Part shown: positions 53,715-63,447 of the stretch, piece after piece
Layout: each line of letters begins with the position of its first letter
Numbering within the stretch: the first letter of the stretch is position 1
Assembly: GCA_014138725.1 (NCBI GenBank)
Contig: JACJID010000002.1
Span: forward strand, 1,130,001 to 1,194,000
Direction of reading: 5' to 3'
Length of the DNA stretch: 64,000 nt
DNA from: Kutzneria viridogrisea
Lineage (GTDB): Bacteria > Actinomycetota > Actinomycetes > Mycobacteriales > Pseudonocardiaceae
Notes under the pieces: generated by a model
What the model was told of the DNA's origin: nothing
Databases searched by the model: none
Seen by the model: only the letters and a program-made list of their open reading frames with translations
Made by a program: the position numbers and the translations under genes

Positions 53715-53735
53715 GGATGTTCGGATGAGAGGATG
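53715..53735. promoter_or_regulatory. three direct GGATG repeats in the MFS/GntR divergent region
   Basis: GGATG occurs at 53715, 53723 and 53731, an exact 8-base period, in the 48-base region between the MFS and GntR starts. Possibly a regulator-binding array; unusual because GntR sites are normally palindromic. Confidence 0.45.
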
Positions 53736-53740
53736 ACGCT

Positions 53741-54424
53741 GTGCCGTTGGCCACTACTCGCCGCACTGGCCTCGTCGACCAGGTGATCGAGCAGATGCGA
53801 CAGGCGATCTCGTCCGGAGAATGGCCGGTCGGCCAGCGGATACCGGCCGAGCCCGAGCTCGTCACGGCGCTGGGCGTCGGGCGCAACACCGTCCGGGAGG
53901 CAGTTCGGGCGCTCGCACACGCGGGCCTGCTCGAAGTCCGCCAGGGAGACGGCACGTTCGTGCGCGCGACCAGTGAGCTGTCCGGGGCGGTACGCCGGCT
54001 CGTCGGCGACGAGCTGCGCGAGGTGCTGGAGGTCCGCAGGACGTTGGAGGTCGAGGGAGCCAGACTTGCCGCACTACATCGAACAGGTGATCAAGTACGC
54101 GAACTGGAGGCGTTGCTGACCGAGCGGAACGCCGCCGCGGCCAAGCAGAACTGGGAACACATGATCGACCGGGACGCGGCGTTCCACCTGGCGGTCGTGC
54201 AGACCTCGCACAACGCGCTGCTCGCCGAGCTCTACAAGGGGCTCACCGAGGTGGTCAAGGCGAGTGTCGCGGCCACGGTCAACACCACACCCAGCGACAC
54301 CTCGCAGATCTCGCACGACGGTCTGCTGGACGCGATCCGCGACGGTGACCCGGAGCGGGCCGCGCACGAGGCGGGCACGTTCCTGGAGGAACTGCTGGAA
54401 CGGTACTCGGCCGAGAGAGGGTGA
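53741..54424 (+). CDS. GntR-family regulator (FadR/FCD type)
   Basis: A 227-residue regulator. HTH: VIEQMRQAISSGEWPVGQRIPAEPELVTALGVGRNTVREAVRALAHAGLLEVRQGDGTFV. The FCD domain has EVRRTLEVEGARLAALH, RDAAFHLAVVQTSHN and SHDGLLDAIRDGDPERA, which include the usual metal-binding Asp/His positions. It is divergent from the CynX-like exporter and probably controls it. GTG start. The next gene, an exported chorismate mutase, begins 76 bases later and may be read from the same transcript. Confidence 0.88.
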   Translation: MPLATTRRTGLVDQVIEQMRQAISSGEWPVGQRIPAEPELVTALGVGRNTVREAVRALAHAGLLEVRQGDGTFVRATSELSGAVRRLVGDELREVLEVRRTLEVEGARLAALHRTGDQVRELEALLTERNAAAAKQNWEHMIDRDAAFHLAVVQTSHNALLAELYKGLTEVVKASVAATVNTTPSDTSQISHDGLLDAIRDGDPERAAHEAGTFLEELLERYSAERG

Positions 54425-54500
54425 AACGCGGCCCGTACGATCGCACGCGAGGACAAGATCGTGGCAGACCCCGTGCGGGTCGCGTAGCAGTGAGGTGCAG

Positions 54501-54956
54501 ATGGACGTCCGCAGTACCAGCAGCCTGTCGCGCCGGGCCGCACTGACCGGCTTCGGTGGGGTGGCCCTGCTCGCCGCGGCGGCCTGCTCCCCCAGCATGG
54601 AGAAGCCCTCGGACAAGCCGGTCAACGCACCCGCCGCGGTGCCGACCCCGGACCCGAACGCCTCGATCGCCGAGCAGCGCAAGCACATCGACGAGCTGGA
54701 CCAGAAGATCATCGAGCTGCTCAAGCAGCGCGGTGAGGCGTCCGCGACGGTGCAGCGGGTGCGCACGGCCTCCGGCGGTGCGAAGACCGACCCGAGCCGC
54801 GAGCAGGAGATCATCTCCCGCTACCAGGAGGGGCTGGGCGCCAACGGGAGCAACGTGGCCAAGGCGATCCTCGATGTCGACCGGGGCACTCAGGCCGCGG
54901 GCGCGACGAGCACCACCACGACCACCGCGGCGACCCCGACCTCCAGCGGTCACTGA
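54501..54956 (+). CDS. exported (probable Tat) lipoprotein with chorismate mutase type II domain
   Basis: A 151-residue protein. The N-terminus SLSRRAALTGFGG looks like a twin-arginine signal and is followed by ALLAAAAC, a lipobox with lipidation Cys near residue 29. After a Pro-rich linker, HIDELDQKIIELLKQRGEAS, VQRVRTASGGAKTDPSREQEI and NVAKAILDVDR follow the AroQ chorismate mutase helix pattern (Arg and Lys at the usual active-site spacing, and the DPxRE motif). A Thr/Ser-rich tail ends the protein. Chorismate mutase makes prephenate, normally in the cytosol; a surface-anchored form is unusual. Ribosome site GAGGTGCAG precedes the ATG. Confidence 0.78.
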   Translation: MDVRSTSSLSRRAALTGFGGVALLAAAACSPSMEKPSDKPVNAPAAVPTPDPNASIAEQRKHIDELDQKIIELLKQRGEASATVQRVRTASGGAKTDPSREQEIISRYQEGLGANGSNVAKAILDVDRGTQAAGATSTTTTTAATPTSSGH

Positions 54957-54971
54957 GCAGTACGTTCGGCC

Positions 54972-55007
54972 GAGGGGCCGTCGACGGGCAGCCGTCGACG
55001 GCCCCTC
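54972..55007. terminator. bidirectional terminator between the chorismate mutase and cobQ
   Basis: GAGGGGCCGTCGACGG (54972-54987) and CCGTCGACGGCCCCTC (54992-55007) form a perfect 16-bp stem with a 4-base loop between convergent genes. Confidence 0.85.
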
Positions 55008-55012
55008 GTCGT

Positions 55013-56548
55013 TCACGGCATGGGCGGCGCGCCGGGTGGCAGCACTGGCAGGCCAGCGGGAGCTCCCTGTTCGAGCAGCCTGAGCAGGGCACCGGTGTCC
55101 AGGTGTTCGGCGACGAGGTCACCGAGCAGGTCGAGTTGCGCCGCCCTGGCCGCGGCGAAGGAGTGGTCGGCGGCAGCGGTGAAGCCGTCACGTCCGGCGC
55201 GAGCGGCCGCCCAGCGCAGGAACTCCCGGCGGAAGGCGTTGTTCTCCAGCAGGCCGTGCCAGTGCGTGCCGAGCACTGAGCCGCTGACCGCTCCCTCGGA
55301 GGAGCCGTCGGGCAGCTCGATCAGCGACGCCAGGTCCTCGGCGCGCTGCTCGACCCTGCCGTGGTGGATCTCGTAGCCACTCACCGGCTGGCCCCAGGCG
55401 GTCCCGGTTGGACGGTGCAGGGTCTTGTCGGGGGCGAATCGTATGCTGAGGTCCAGCAGGCCGAGGCCCCTCACCTCGCCCGCTGCCGACTCCACCTCGT
55501 CGGTGATGCCCCTGCCGAGCATCTGGTAGCCGCCGCAGATGCCCAGCAGGGGCAGTCCCCGCCGGGTGTGGGCGGCGATCGCGTCTGCCAGGCCGGTCGT
55601 GCGCAGCCAGTGCAGGTCGGCGACGGTCGCCTTCGACCCCGGCAGCACCACGAGATCGGCGTCGGTGAGCCGTGAGGGCTCGGTGACGAAGCGCACGGCC
55701 ACACCGGGTTCGCTGGCCAGCGCCTCGACGTCGGTCGCGTTGGAGATGCGCGGCAGGCGCACAACTGCCACGCGCAGCCAGTGCTCGCCGATCGGGGCGG
55801 CGGGGCGGCCGATGACCCCGTCGGCGGCGTAGGACAGCGAGTCCTCGGCGTCCAGCCACAGGTCCTCGCGCCAGGGCAGCACGCCGTGCACGGGTCGTCC
55901 CGTGACGGCGTGCAGCTGGCGCAGGCCCGGCTCGAGCAGGGCCGGGTCACCGCGGAACTTGTTGATCACGAATCCGGATATGAGCGCCTGGTCCGCCGGG
56001 TCGAGCAGGGCCAGCGTGCCGAACAGGTGCGCGAACACCCCGCCCCGGTCGATGTCGCCGACCACGAGCACGGGCAGGTTCGCGGCGCGTGCGAGGCCGA
56101 GGTTGGCGATGTCGGTGGCGCGCAGGTTGATCTCAGTGGGCGAGCCCGCGCCCTCGCACACCACAGCGTCGAACTCGGCGCGCAGGTCGGCGAGCGTGGA
56201 CACGACGGTCCGGAACAGCTCGGCCTTGCGCTCCCGGTAGGACAGGGCGCTCACCTCGCCGACCACCTTGCCCAGCAGGACGACCTGGGAGCTGCGGTCG
56301 CCGCCCGGCTTGAGCAGCACGGGGTTGAACCGGACGCTGGGCTCCAGGCCGGCAGCGGCGGCCTGGAGCGCCTGCGCGCGGCCGATCTCCCCGCCCTCGA
56401 CGGTGACCGCCGAGTTGTTGGACATGTTCTGCGCCTTGAACGGGGCCACCCGCACGCCCTGGCGGGCGAGCCACCGGCAGATGCCCGCGACGAGCACGCT
56501 CTTGCCCGCGTCCGAGGTGGTACCGGCCACCAACAGCGCTCCGCCCAC
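55013..56548 (-). CDS. cobQ: cobyric acid synthase
   Basis: A 511-residue amidotransferase. P-loop-like [16 protein letters not shown] at the start, then [13 protein letters not shown] (the CobQ signature that separates it from CobB), [13 protein letters not shown], and the C-terminal glutaminase half with [10 protein letters not shown], the nucleophile Cys in [12 protein letters not shown] (about 336) and [13 protein letters not shown] with the catalytic His. It adds four amide groups (b, d, e, g) to adenosylcobyrinic acid a,c-diamide. GTG 56548 gives the canonical start ([11 protein letters not shown]), preceded by GAGGGGAG. It is alone, without a riboswitch that I can see. Confidence 0.94.
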   Translation of the reverse strand: MGGALLVAGTTSDAGKSVLVAGICRWLARQGVRVAPFKAQNMSNNSAVTVEGGEIGRAQALQAAAAGLEPSVRFNPVLLKPGGDRSSQVVLLGKVVGEVSALSYRERKAELFRTVVSTLADLRAEFDAVVCEGAGSPTEINLRATDIANLGLARAANLPVLVVGDIDRGGVFAHLFGTLALLDPADQALISGFVINKFRGDPALLEPGLRQLHAVTGRPVHGVLPWREDLWLDAEDSLSYAADGVIGRPAAPIGEHWLRVAVVRLPRISNATDVEALASEPGVAVRFVTEPSRLTDADLVVLPGSKATVADLHWLRTTGLADAIAAHTRRGLPLLGICGGYQMLGRGITDEVESAAGEVRGLGLLDLSIRFAPDKTLHRPTGTAWGQPVSGYEIHHGRVEQRAEDLASLIELPDGSSEGAVSGSVLGTHWHGLLENNAFRREFLRWAAARAGRDGFTAAADHSFAAARAAQLDLLGDLVAEHLDTGALLRLLEQGAPAGLPVLPPGAPPMP

Positions 56549-56594
56549 GGTGAAACTCCCCTCACGACACCGGCGAGGTGCCATCATCCCCGTC

Positions 56595-57299
56595 ATGCCC
56601 ACGCAGTTGGCCAACGCCGTCCTGGTGCACAGCCCGTTCCTCGGCCCGGCGAGCCTGCGGCCCCTCGCGGACGCGCTCGCCCACCGGGGATTGGCCTCGC
56701 TGCTGGTGGACCTCCGCGTGACGGTCAGCGATCCACCCGTGCACCAGCGCCTGATCGGCTCGTTCGCCGACGCGATGGACGAGGCGGGGGCCGCCGGTCC
56801 GGCCGTGCTGGTTGGGCACAGCGGAGCGGGTCCGCTGCTGCCCGCGTTCGCCGAGGAGCTGGACGAGGCGGTGGTCGGCCTGGTCTACCTGGACGCGGGC
56901 CTGCCCACACCTGGTCGGAGCTTCCGCGACCTGGCGCCCGAACTGTTCGCACACCTGCGGGGCCGGTCCAGGGAGGGCCGACTGCCCCGCTGGCAGCAGT
57001 GGTTCGACGTGGACCCGCTGGCCGAGTTGATCGCGGACGCCGAGCTGCGCGCAGAGATCGCCGAGGAATCGCCCGAGGTGGCGCTGGCCTTCCTCAAGGA
57101 GCAGCGCCCCAGCGTGGACTGGTCCGGCCCGAGCGGCTACCTCCAGCTCAGCACATCGTATACGAAGTACAGGGACGAGATGGCGGCCTCCGGTCGGCCG
57201 GTGCGCCGACTGGACGCGCACCACCTCGCGGCGGCCACCGATCCCGAACTGGTCGCCGAGGCCCTGGTCGAGGTGCTGACCGAGGTCACGGCAGGGTGA
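56595..57299 (+). CDS. alpha/beta hydrolase family protein
   Basis: A 234-residue protein with an alpha/beta-hydrolase plan: [28 protein letters not shown], the nucleophile elbow [15 protein letters not shown] (GHSGAG, Ser about 77) and a late [14 protein letters not shown] with the probable His. It lacks signal or membrane segments. Similar small hydrolases occur singly in actinobacteria with no known substrate. Divergent from cobQ with 46 bases between starts; its end overlaps map by 14 bases, tail to tail. Confidence 0.82.
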   Translation: MPTQLANAVLVHSPFLGPASLRPLADALAHRGLASLLVDLRVTVSDPPVHQRLIGSFADAMDEAGAAGPAVLVGHSGAGPLLPAFAEELDEAVVGLVYLDAGLPTPGRSFRDLAPELFAHLRGRSREGRLPRWQQWFDVDPLAELIADAELRAEIAEESPEVALAFLKEQRPSVDWSGPSGYLQLSTSYTKYRDEMAASGRPVRRLDAHHLAAATDPELVAEALVEVLTEVTAG

Positions 57300-58143
57300 G
57301 GATCTCCGCGCCGTCCGGGGTGACCAGGATGGTGTGCTCGAACTGGGCGGTCCACTTGCGGTCCTTGGTGGTGACCGTCCAGCCGTCGTCCCAGATGTCG
57401 TAGTCGATCGTGCCGAGGTTGATCATCGGCTCGATCGTGAAGGTCATGCCCACCTCGAGCTCGGTGGTCACGCTGGGCTCGTCGTAGTGCAGCACGACCA
57501 GCCCGCTGTGGAAGGACCTGCCGATGCCGTGCCCGGTGAAGTCGCGGACCACCCCGTAGCCGAAGCGGTTGGCGTAGGACTGGATCACCCGGCCGACCAC
57601 GTTGAGCTGCCGCCCCGGCCGGACCGCCTTGATGGCGCGCATCGTGGCCTCGTGGGTGCGCTCGACCAGCAGTCGAGCCTCCTCGCTGACCTCACCGGCG
57701 AAGAAGGTCGCGTTGGTGTCCCCGTGCACACCGCCGATGAAGGCCGTGACGTCGATGTTGACGATGTCCCCGTCCTCGATCACGGTCGAGTCCGGGATGC
57801 CGTGGCAGATCACCTCGTTGAGCGAGGTGCAGCAGGACTTCGGGAAGTTCCGGTAGCCCAGGGTCGACGGGTAGGCGTCGTGGTCGCACAGGAACTCGTG
57901 CACCACCGCGTCCACCTGGTCGGTGGTGACACCGGGTGCCACCGCCTTGCCGCCCTCCTGCAGGGCCTGCGCGGCGATCCGCCCGGCGACCCGCATCGCC
58001 TCGATGATCTCCGGCGGCTGCACCCACGGGTCGGTGTTGCGCGCGGGCGCCGGCTTGTCCACGTACTCCGGACGCGGGATGTACTGGGGGACCGGACGCC
58101 GCGGTGAGGTCACACCGGGCTGGAGAGCGGCACGCACGGGCAT
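57286..58143 (-). CDS. map: type I methionine aminopeptidase
   Basis: A 285-residue MetAP with the N-terminal extension typical of mycobacterial MapB, including [10 protein letters not shown], and the same length (285 residues). Metal ligands are visible in [20 protein letters not shown] (two Asp), [10 protein letters not shown] (His), FTIEPM (Glu) and QFEHTILV (Glu). It removes the initiator Met from nascent proteins. It stands in the conserved actinobacterial order map, PBP, GNAT, ispG, rip1, dxr. Confidence 0.94.
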   Translation of the reverse strand: MPVRAALQPGVTSPRRPVPQYIPRPEYVDKPAPARNTDPWVQPPEIIEAMRVAGRIAAQALQEGGKAVAPGVTTDQVDAVVHEFLCDHDAYPSTLGYRNFPKSCCTSLNEVICHGIPDSTVIEDGDIVNIDVTAFIGGVHGDTNATFFAGEVSEEARLLVERTHEATMRAIKAVRPGRQLNVVGRVIQSYANRFGYGVVRDFTGHGIGRSFHSGLVVLHYDEPSVTTELEVGMTFTIEPMINLGTIDYDIWDDGWTVTTKDRKWTAQFEHTILVTPDGAEILTLP

Positions 58144-58202
58144 GAGCCCACCCTACGACGCCGGCCGCACGTCCCGCCGCCGACCACCGACTGGCAGGCG
58201 CG

Positions 58203-60026
58203 TCAGTGCAGTGCGCGCAGGAAGTTGCCGGCGACCGTGACGGCCGGTCCCGAGCTTCCCGCGCCGACCAGCAGCACCGCGAAGGCCAGGTCACCCCGGT
58301 AGCCGACGAACCAGCCGTGCGACTGGGTGCCGTCGCCGAACTGGGCCGTGCCCGTCTTGCCCGCCACGTCGGGGATGTCCTTGATGGCGCGGGCGGTGCC
58401 GTCGGTGACCACCGCGCGCATCATCTGCCGCACCGAGTCCAGCACCGGTCCGGGCACCGGCTGCTGCGCCGGGGTGTTGACCTTGGTCTCGGTACCGCGC
58501 AGCAGGCTGGGCGTGGGGATGGAGCCCTTCACCACGCTGGACACCACCAGGGCCATGCCGAACGGGCTGGCCTGGTCCTTGCCCTGGCCGAAGCCGTCCT
58601 CGGCGCGCTGCACGGTGCTGGTGGCCACCGGGACCGAGCCGGTGACGGTGGTCACACCAGGCACGGTGAAGTCGGCGCCGAGGCCGAGCTGCTTGGCCGT
58701 GGTGGTCAGCGCCTCGTTGGGCATGTTCACCGCGAGCTGCGCGAACGTGGTGTTGCAGGACTGCGCGAACGCGGTGCGCAGCGGCACGGTGCCCAGGTCG
58801 AACTTGTTCTCGTTGGGGATCTCGCGGCCGTCGAAGGTCACCGTGGCGGGGCAGGGCTGCGGGGTGTCGATGCCCACCTTGCCCGAGGCCAGCGCGGCGG
58901 CACCCGTGATGATCTTGAACGTGGAGCCGGGCGGGAACTGGCCGGTCAGCGCGATCAGGCCCTGCGCGTCGGCGGGGGCGTTCTGCGCCACGGCGAGCAG
59001 TTCACCGGTCGAGGGCTGCATGGCCACGAGGGCGGCGGCCTGCGGCACCCCGGCGATCGCGGCCTGTGCGGCGGCCTGCGTGCCGGTGGACAGGGTGGCG
59101 GTGATCGACTTGGCGGGCTGCGCGCTCTTGGCGACCAGCTCGGCGATCTCGTTGCCGCCCGCGTCCTGGGTGACGACCCGGTAGCCCGCCTGCCCGGCGA
59201 CCTGGGAGTTGACCGCGGCCTTGATCGTCGACAGGATCTGCGGCCCGAGCGAGCGGTCCTGGGCCAGCAGCTGGACCTGACTGGTGAAGCTGACCCCGGG
59301 CAGGTCGTGGATCTGCGTCTTGACCTGCTGGTAGTCCGAGTCGCGCAGGTTGATGACCTGGTAGCCCTGGCCGTCGGGCAGCTTGCTCGCCCCGTCCACG
59401 ACGGCCTGCTGGGTGAGGGTGTTGTCGAACCGGTTGAGCGCCCCGGCCAGCGTGCCCGCCACGGAGTTCAGGTCACCGGCCTGCTTGCGGTCCAGCACCA
59501 CGCTGATCACCGTGGTCGGCGCCAGTAGTGGGGTCCCGTCCCGGTCCAGCACCGGCGCGGGGTCGGGCTGCTGGACCTTGAGCGCGATGGTCTGCTGGGC
59601 GGCCAGCTTCGGGTGCACGTCGGAGGGCTGCCAGTGCACCCGCCAGCCCTGCTCGGTGTTCTTCAACTGGAGCGTGCCCTGGTAGGACCAGTTGCGGCCG
59701 GACCCGAGGTCCCAGTTCGCGCTGAACTGCACGGTGGCGTTGTCCCCGTTGGTGGCACCGCCCGGCTCGGGCTTGAGCGAGGCCCCGGCCGGCTTGAGCG
59801 CGGTGCGCACGCTGTCCAGCAGGGCCTTGGCCCCGTTCGGGTCATCGGTGACCCCGGCTGCCCCCGCGGTGTCGCCACCGCCGAACCCGGTCAGGAACAC
59901 CTTGGCGATGTCCTCGGGCCCCGGTGTGGCCGTGAACAGGCCGCAGCCGGTCAGCGGCAGGGCGAGCAGGAGCGCGAACCCCAGCGGGACGGATCGCTTG
60001 CAGGGTGTGGAGACGGCACGGCGCAC
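58203..60026 (-). CDS. penicillin-binding lipoprotein with MecA-N-like domain
   Basis: A 607-residue protein. A signal with lipobox LTGC (about residue 25) is followed by an NTF2-like MecA N-terminal domain (to about 140), a dimerisation domain, and a transpeptidase domain with the active Ser in PGSTFKI (about 369), SCN (about 423) and KTGTAQF (about 555). Class B PBPs crosslink peptidoglycan and bind beta-lactams. The mycobacterial counterpart is Rv2864c, a penicillin-binding lipoprotein in the same block. The GTG start at 60026 is the best in-frame choice giving a basic signal N-region. Confidence 0.92.
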   Translation of the reverse strand: MRRAVSTPCKRSVPLGFALLLALPLTGCGLFTATPGPEDIAKVFLTGFGGGDTAGAAGVTDDPNGAKALLDSVRTALKPAGASLKPEPGGATNGDNATVQFSANWDLGSGRNWSYQGTLQLKNTEQGWRVHWQPSDVHPKLAAQQTIALKVQQPDPAPVLDRDGTPLLAPTTVISVVLDRKQAGDLNSVAGTLAGALNRFDNTLTQQAVVDGASKLPDGQGYQVINLRDSDYQQVKTQIHDLPGVSFTSQVQLLAQDRSLGPQILSTIKAAVNSQVAGQAGYRVVTQDAGGNEIAELVAKSAQPAKSITATLSTGTQAAAQAAIAGVPQAAALVAMQPSTGELLAVAQNAPADAQGLIALTGQFPPGSTFKIITGAAALASGKVGIDTPQPCPATVTFDGREIPNENKFDLGTVPLRTAFAQSCNTTFAQLAVNMPNEALTTTAKQLGLGADFTVPGVTTVTGSVPVATSTVQRAEDGFGQGKDQASPFGMALVVSSVVKGSIPTPSLLRGTETKVNTPAQQPVPGPVLDSVRQMMRAVVTDGTARAIKDIPDVAGKTGTAQFGDGTQSHGWFVGYRGDLAFAVLLVGAGSSGPAVTVAGNFLRALH

Positions 60027-60096
60027 GGCCCGCAGTATGCCCGCCCGCAGGGCCAAAGTGGTGTGATCATCGGGATCGGCGCGTCTTGGGAACAGC

Positions 60097-60951
60097 TCAG
60101 AACAGCACGGTGGCGTACCGGCCCACCTCGGCGAACCCGATCCTGCGGTAGGCGGCGCGCGCCGGTGCGTTGTACCCGTTGACGTAGAGGCTGGCGGTGC
60201 GGCCCAGCCCGCGGACGAGCCGGTCGGCCACGGCAGCCGTCCCGGTGGCGCCCAAGCCGTGGCCGCGGCGCTCCGGGTGCACCCACACGCCCTGGATCTG
60301 GCCAACCTGGGCCGACAGCGCGCCGATCTCGGCCTTGAACACCACGTCCCCGCCCTCGAACCGGGCGAAGGCGCGGCCGCCCGCGATCAACTCGGCGACC
60401 CGCGCGCGGTACCCGGCCCCGCCGTCGTCCAGCCGGGGGTCGATGCCGACCTCCTCGGTGAACATGGCGATCGCGGCGGGCAGGTAGCGGTCCAGTTCCT
60501 CCGGGCGTACCGGGCGCACCAGCGGGTCCGGGGAGATGCCCGGGGAGCCGCCCATGGCCAGCAGCGGCTGGTGGGAGCGCACCTCGCGGGCGGGACCCCA
60601 CACGGGCTCCAACTCCTGCCACAGGCCCATCACCAGGTCGGCGGGACCGACCAGGGAGGAGCACATGCGGTGCCTGCGCAGCGCGCGGTCGGCGAAGCTG
60701 CGCAACGCGGAGCGCCCACCGCTGAGCGGGATCAGGTTCGGTCCCGCGAAGCACAGCCCGCCCAGCCTGCCGCTGCGGACCGGGCGGCCTTCCGTTCCCC
60801 ACAGTTCGCCGCCAAGGCGCCACGGGTCAGTGCCCGCGATCTCCACCCTGGCGGCGACCATGCAGGACGCGACGGGGTCACCCTGCAGCACGGACTGAAC
60901 CGCGGCCAGGTCCCGTTCGTCCAGCACCCTGGCGCCGGCGAGCCTCAACAC
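60097..60951 (-). CDS. GNAT-family acetyltransferase with N-terminal DUF4081-like domain
   Basis: A 284-residue protein: an N-terminal half (LQGDPVASCMVAARVE, RSFADRALRRHRMCSSLVGP) of DUF4081 type and a C-terminal GNAT domain with VRPVRPEELDRYLPAAIAMFTEEVG, IQGVWVHPERRGHGLGATGTAAV (acetyl-CoA motif) and LYVNGYNAPARAAYRRIGF. M. tuberculosis Rv2867c has the same length and sits in the same position next to gcpE (ispG). Substrate unknown. Gap of 80 bases to ispG; part of the minus-strand block. Confidence 0.9.
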   Translation of the reverse strand: MLRLAGARVLDERDLAAVQSVLQGDPVASCMVAARVEIAGTDPWRLGGELWGTEGRPVRSGRLGGLCFAGPNLIPLSGGRSALRSFADRALRRHRMCSSLVGPADLVMGLWQELEPVWGPAREVRSHQPLLAMGGSPGISPDPLVRPVRPEELDRYLPAAIAMFTEEVGIDPRLDDGGAGYRARVAELIAGGRAFARFEGGDVVFKAEIGALSAQVGQIQGVWVHPERRGHGLGATGTAAVADRLVRGLGRTASLYVNGYNAPARAAYRRIGFAEVGRYATVLF

Positions 60952-61031
60952 GGGGTCAAGCGTGCCAGATCAGAGCACCAACCTGCGCAGATGACTACCC
61001 ACTCGGCGTATTTGATCTCCGTCATACCGAC

Positions 61032-62183
61032 CTAGGAGACGGTGACCACCGGGGCGCCCTCGACGGGTTCCATGTCCTCGGCGATACGCATGGCCTCTTC
61101 GATCAGGGTCTCCACGATCTGGTGCTCGGGCACCGTCTTGATGACCTTGCCCTTGACGAAGATCTGCCCCTTGCCGTTGCCCGAGGCCACGCCCAGATCC
61201 GCCTCACGCGCCTCACCAGGCCCGTTGACCACGCAGCCCATGACCGCGACCCGCAGCGGCACCTCCATGCCCTCCAGGCCTGCGGTGACCTCCTCGGCCA
61301 GCCGGTAGACGTCCACCTGGGCCCGGCCGCAGGACGGGCAGGACACGATCTCCAGCTTGCGCGGGCGCAGGTTCAGCGACTGCAGGATCTGCGTGCCGAC
61401 CTTGATCTCCTCCACCGGCGGGGCCGACAGGGAGACCCGGATCGTGTCCCCGATGCCCTGCCGCAGCAGCGCGCCGAAGGCCACCGCGGACTTGATCGTG
61501 CCCTGGAACGCCGGACCGGCCTCGGTCACCCCCAGGTGCAGCGGGTAGTCACAGGACTCGGCCAGCAGCTCGTAGGCGCGGACCATGACCACCGGGTCGT
61601 TGTGCTTGACGGAGATCTTGATGTCGTGGAAGTCGTGCTCGGCGAACAGCGAGGCCTCCCACAGCGCCGACTCCACCAGCGCCTCCGGCGTCGCCTTGCC
61701 GTACTTGGCCAGCAGCCTCGGGTCCAGCGAACCGGCGTTGACCCCGATCCGGATCGGCGTGCCGTGGTCCTTGGCCGCGCGCGCGATCTCCTTGACCTTG
61801 TCGTCGAACTTCTTGATGTTGCCCGGGTTCACCCGCACCGCGGCGCACCCGGCCTCGATCGCGGCGAACACGTACTTCGGCTGGAAGTGGATGTCGGCGA
61901 TCACCGGGATCTGCGACTTGCGCGCGATCGCGGGCAACGCGTCCGCGTCGTCCTGCGAGGGGCAGGCCACCCGCACGATGTCGCAGCCCGAGGCGGTCAG
62001 CTCGGCGATCTGCTGCAGGGTCGCGTTCACGTCCGAGGTCAGCGTGGTGGTCATCGACTGCACCGAGATCGGGAAGTCGCTGCCGACGCCCACGGCGCCG
62101 ACCTGCAACTGACGGGTCTTGCGCCGCTCACCCAGGACGGGGGGCGGCAACGCGGGCATCCCCAACATGACGCCGTCGGTCAT
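61032..62183 (-). CDS. ispG: 4-hydroxy-3-methylbut-2-enyl diphosphate synthase
   Basis: A 383-residue IspG/Gcp[39 protein letters not shown] and [17 protein letters not shown] belong to the TIM-barrel domain; VSCPSCGR (Cys about 279) and [17 protein letters not shown] (Cys about 312) supply the 4Fe-4S cluster. It converts MEcPP to HMBPP in the MEP isoprenoid pathway. ATG 62183 is preferred with GAGGAG upstream; GTG 62204 would add seven residues. It lies between rip1 and the GNAT gene, as in mycobacteria. Confidence 0.95.
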   Translation of the reverse strand: MTDGVMLGMPALPPPVLGERRKTRQLQVGAVGVGSDFPISVQSMTTTLTSDVNATLQQIAELTASGCDIVRVACPSQDDADALPAIARKSQIPVIADIHFQPKYVFAAIEAGCAAVRVNPGNIKKFDDKVKEIARAAKDHGTPIRIGVNAGSLDPRLLAKYGKATPEALVESALWEASLFAEHDFHDIKISVKHNDPVVMVRAYELLAESCDYPLHLGVTEAGPAFQGTIKSAVAFGALLRQGIGDTIRVSLSAPPVEEIKVGTQILQSLNLRPRKLEIVSCPSCGRAQVDVYRLAEEVTAGLEGMEVPLRVAVMGCVVNGPGEAREADLGVASGNGKGQIFVKGKVIKTVPEHQIVETLIEEAMRIAEDMEPVEGAPVVTVS

Positions 62184-62220
62184 CAGAACTGCATCTCCTC
62201 GCACGTGCTCACCCGAGCGG

Positions 62221-63444
62221 CTACTGACCGCTCAGTTGGATCGGGTTGACGATGTCGGCAGTGATGGTCAGCAACGTGATCGCGCCACCGACGAACACCA
62301 ACACGTAGGTCAGCGGCAGCAGCTTCATGTAGTCCACCGGCGCACCGGCGGGCTTGCCACGCCACTTGCGGACCGCGTCCCGGGCCCGCTCGTACAGGTT
62401 CACCGCGATGTGCCCGCCGTCCAGCGGCAGCAGCGGCAGCAGGTTGAACACCCCGACGAAGAAGTTCAGGTTGGCCAGCAGCAGCAGGAAGAACCACCAC
62501 AGGCCCAGCTCGGCCGCCTGGCCGCCGATGATGCTGGCGCCGACCACGCTGACCGGGGCGTCCGCGTCACGGGGGGCACCGCCGATGGCCTTGATCAGCG
62601 CGGGCACCTTCTCCGGGAAGCGCTTGAGGCCCTCCCAGACCGAGACGAACATCTGGCCGGTGAACCCGCTCGCGGCACCCACGGCCGCCACCGGCCCGTA
62701 GTGGATCATGTTGGCGAAGGACAGGCCGAGCACGCCGACCTGCTGGGTCTTGTTGTCCGCGCCCACCTTGGCCTTCGGGTCCACGACCCTGGCCTGCTTG
62801 ACCACGTCCACGGTCAGCGAGACCTGGCGGCCGTCGCGCTCGACCACGAGCGGCACCGGGCCCTGCCTGTCCTGGATCAGCTTCGTCGCGGCGGCGTAGT
62901 TGGCCACCGCGGTGCCGTCCACGGACAGGATCACGTCACCGGCCTGCACGCCCGCGGCCTTGGCCGGGGCCGGGGCGCCGGGGGCGCACGGGTCGTACTG
63001 GAGGGTCTTGGCGTTCTGCGACTGGGCGCAGTCGTTGACCGCCTGCACGATCGGCGAACCGGTGCTGTTGGGCAGCCCGAGGGTGATCGCGGACAGGTAG
63101 AGCACCAGGAAGCCGACCATGAAGTGGGTGATCGAACCCGCGGACAGCACGACCACGCGCTTCCAGGTCTTCTGCTTGTAGAAGGCGCGCGGGGCGTCGG
63201 CCGGGTCCACCTCCTCCATGGCGGTCATGCCGGTGATCTCGCAGAAACCGCCCGCCGGGATGGCCTTGAGGCCGTACTCGGTCTCCCCCTTGCGGAAGGA
63301 CCAGATCTTCGGCCCGAACCCGATGAAGTAGCGGGTGACCTTCATGCCGAACGCCTTGGCGGTCAGCAGGTGGCCGAACTCGTGCAGGGCGATGGAGATG
63401 GCGATCCCCAGCGCGAACAGGAGGAAGCCCAAGACGAAGACCAC
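62221..63444 (-). CDS. rip1: RIP metalloprotease (site-2 protease, Rip1/RseP family)
   Basis: A 407-residue membrane protease. Zinc-binding HEFGH at 21-25 in the first membrane segment, a single PDZ domain ([21 protein letters not shown]), and [12 protein letters not shown] (about 338) with the third zinc ligand. About four membrane segments. It cleaves anti-sigma factors and other membrane substrates after a first cut. In M. tuberculosis Rip1 (Rv2869c) occupies the same place between dxr and gcpE. The stop is 38 bases before ispG. Confidence 0.94.
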   Translation of the reverse strand: MVFVLGFLLFALGIAISIALHEFGHLLTAKAFGMKVTRYFIGFGPKIWSFRKGETEYGLKAIPAGGFCEITGMTAMEEVDPADAPRAFYKQKTWKRVVVLSAGSITHFMVGFLVLYLSAITLGLPNSTGSPIVQAVNDCAQSQNAKTLQYDPCAPGAPAPAKAAGVQAGDVILSVDGTAVANYAAATKLIQDRQGPVPLVVERDGRQVSLTVDVVKQARVVDPKAKVGADNKTQQVGVLGLSFANMIHYGPVAAVGAASGFTGQMFVSVWEGLKRFPEKVPALIKAIGGAPRDADAPVSVVGASIIGGQAAELGLWWFFLLLLANLNFFVGVFNLLPLLPLDGGHIAVNLYERARDAVRKWRGKPAGAPVDYMKLLPLTYVLVFVGGAITLLTITADIVNPIQLSGQ

Positions 63445-63447
63445 GTG

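Noticed and set aside
54425-54500. Non-coding RNA or riboswitch before the chorismate mutase gene
   Set aside because: The 76-base gap shows no conserved motif or strong hairpin.
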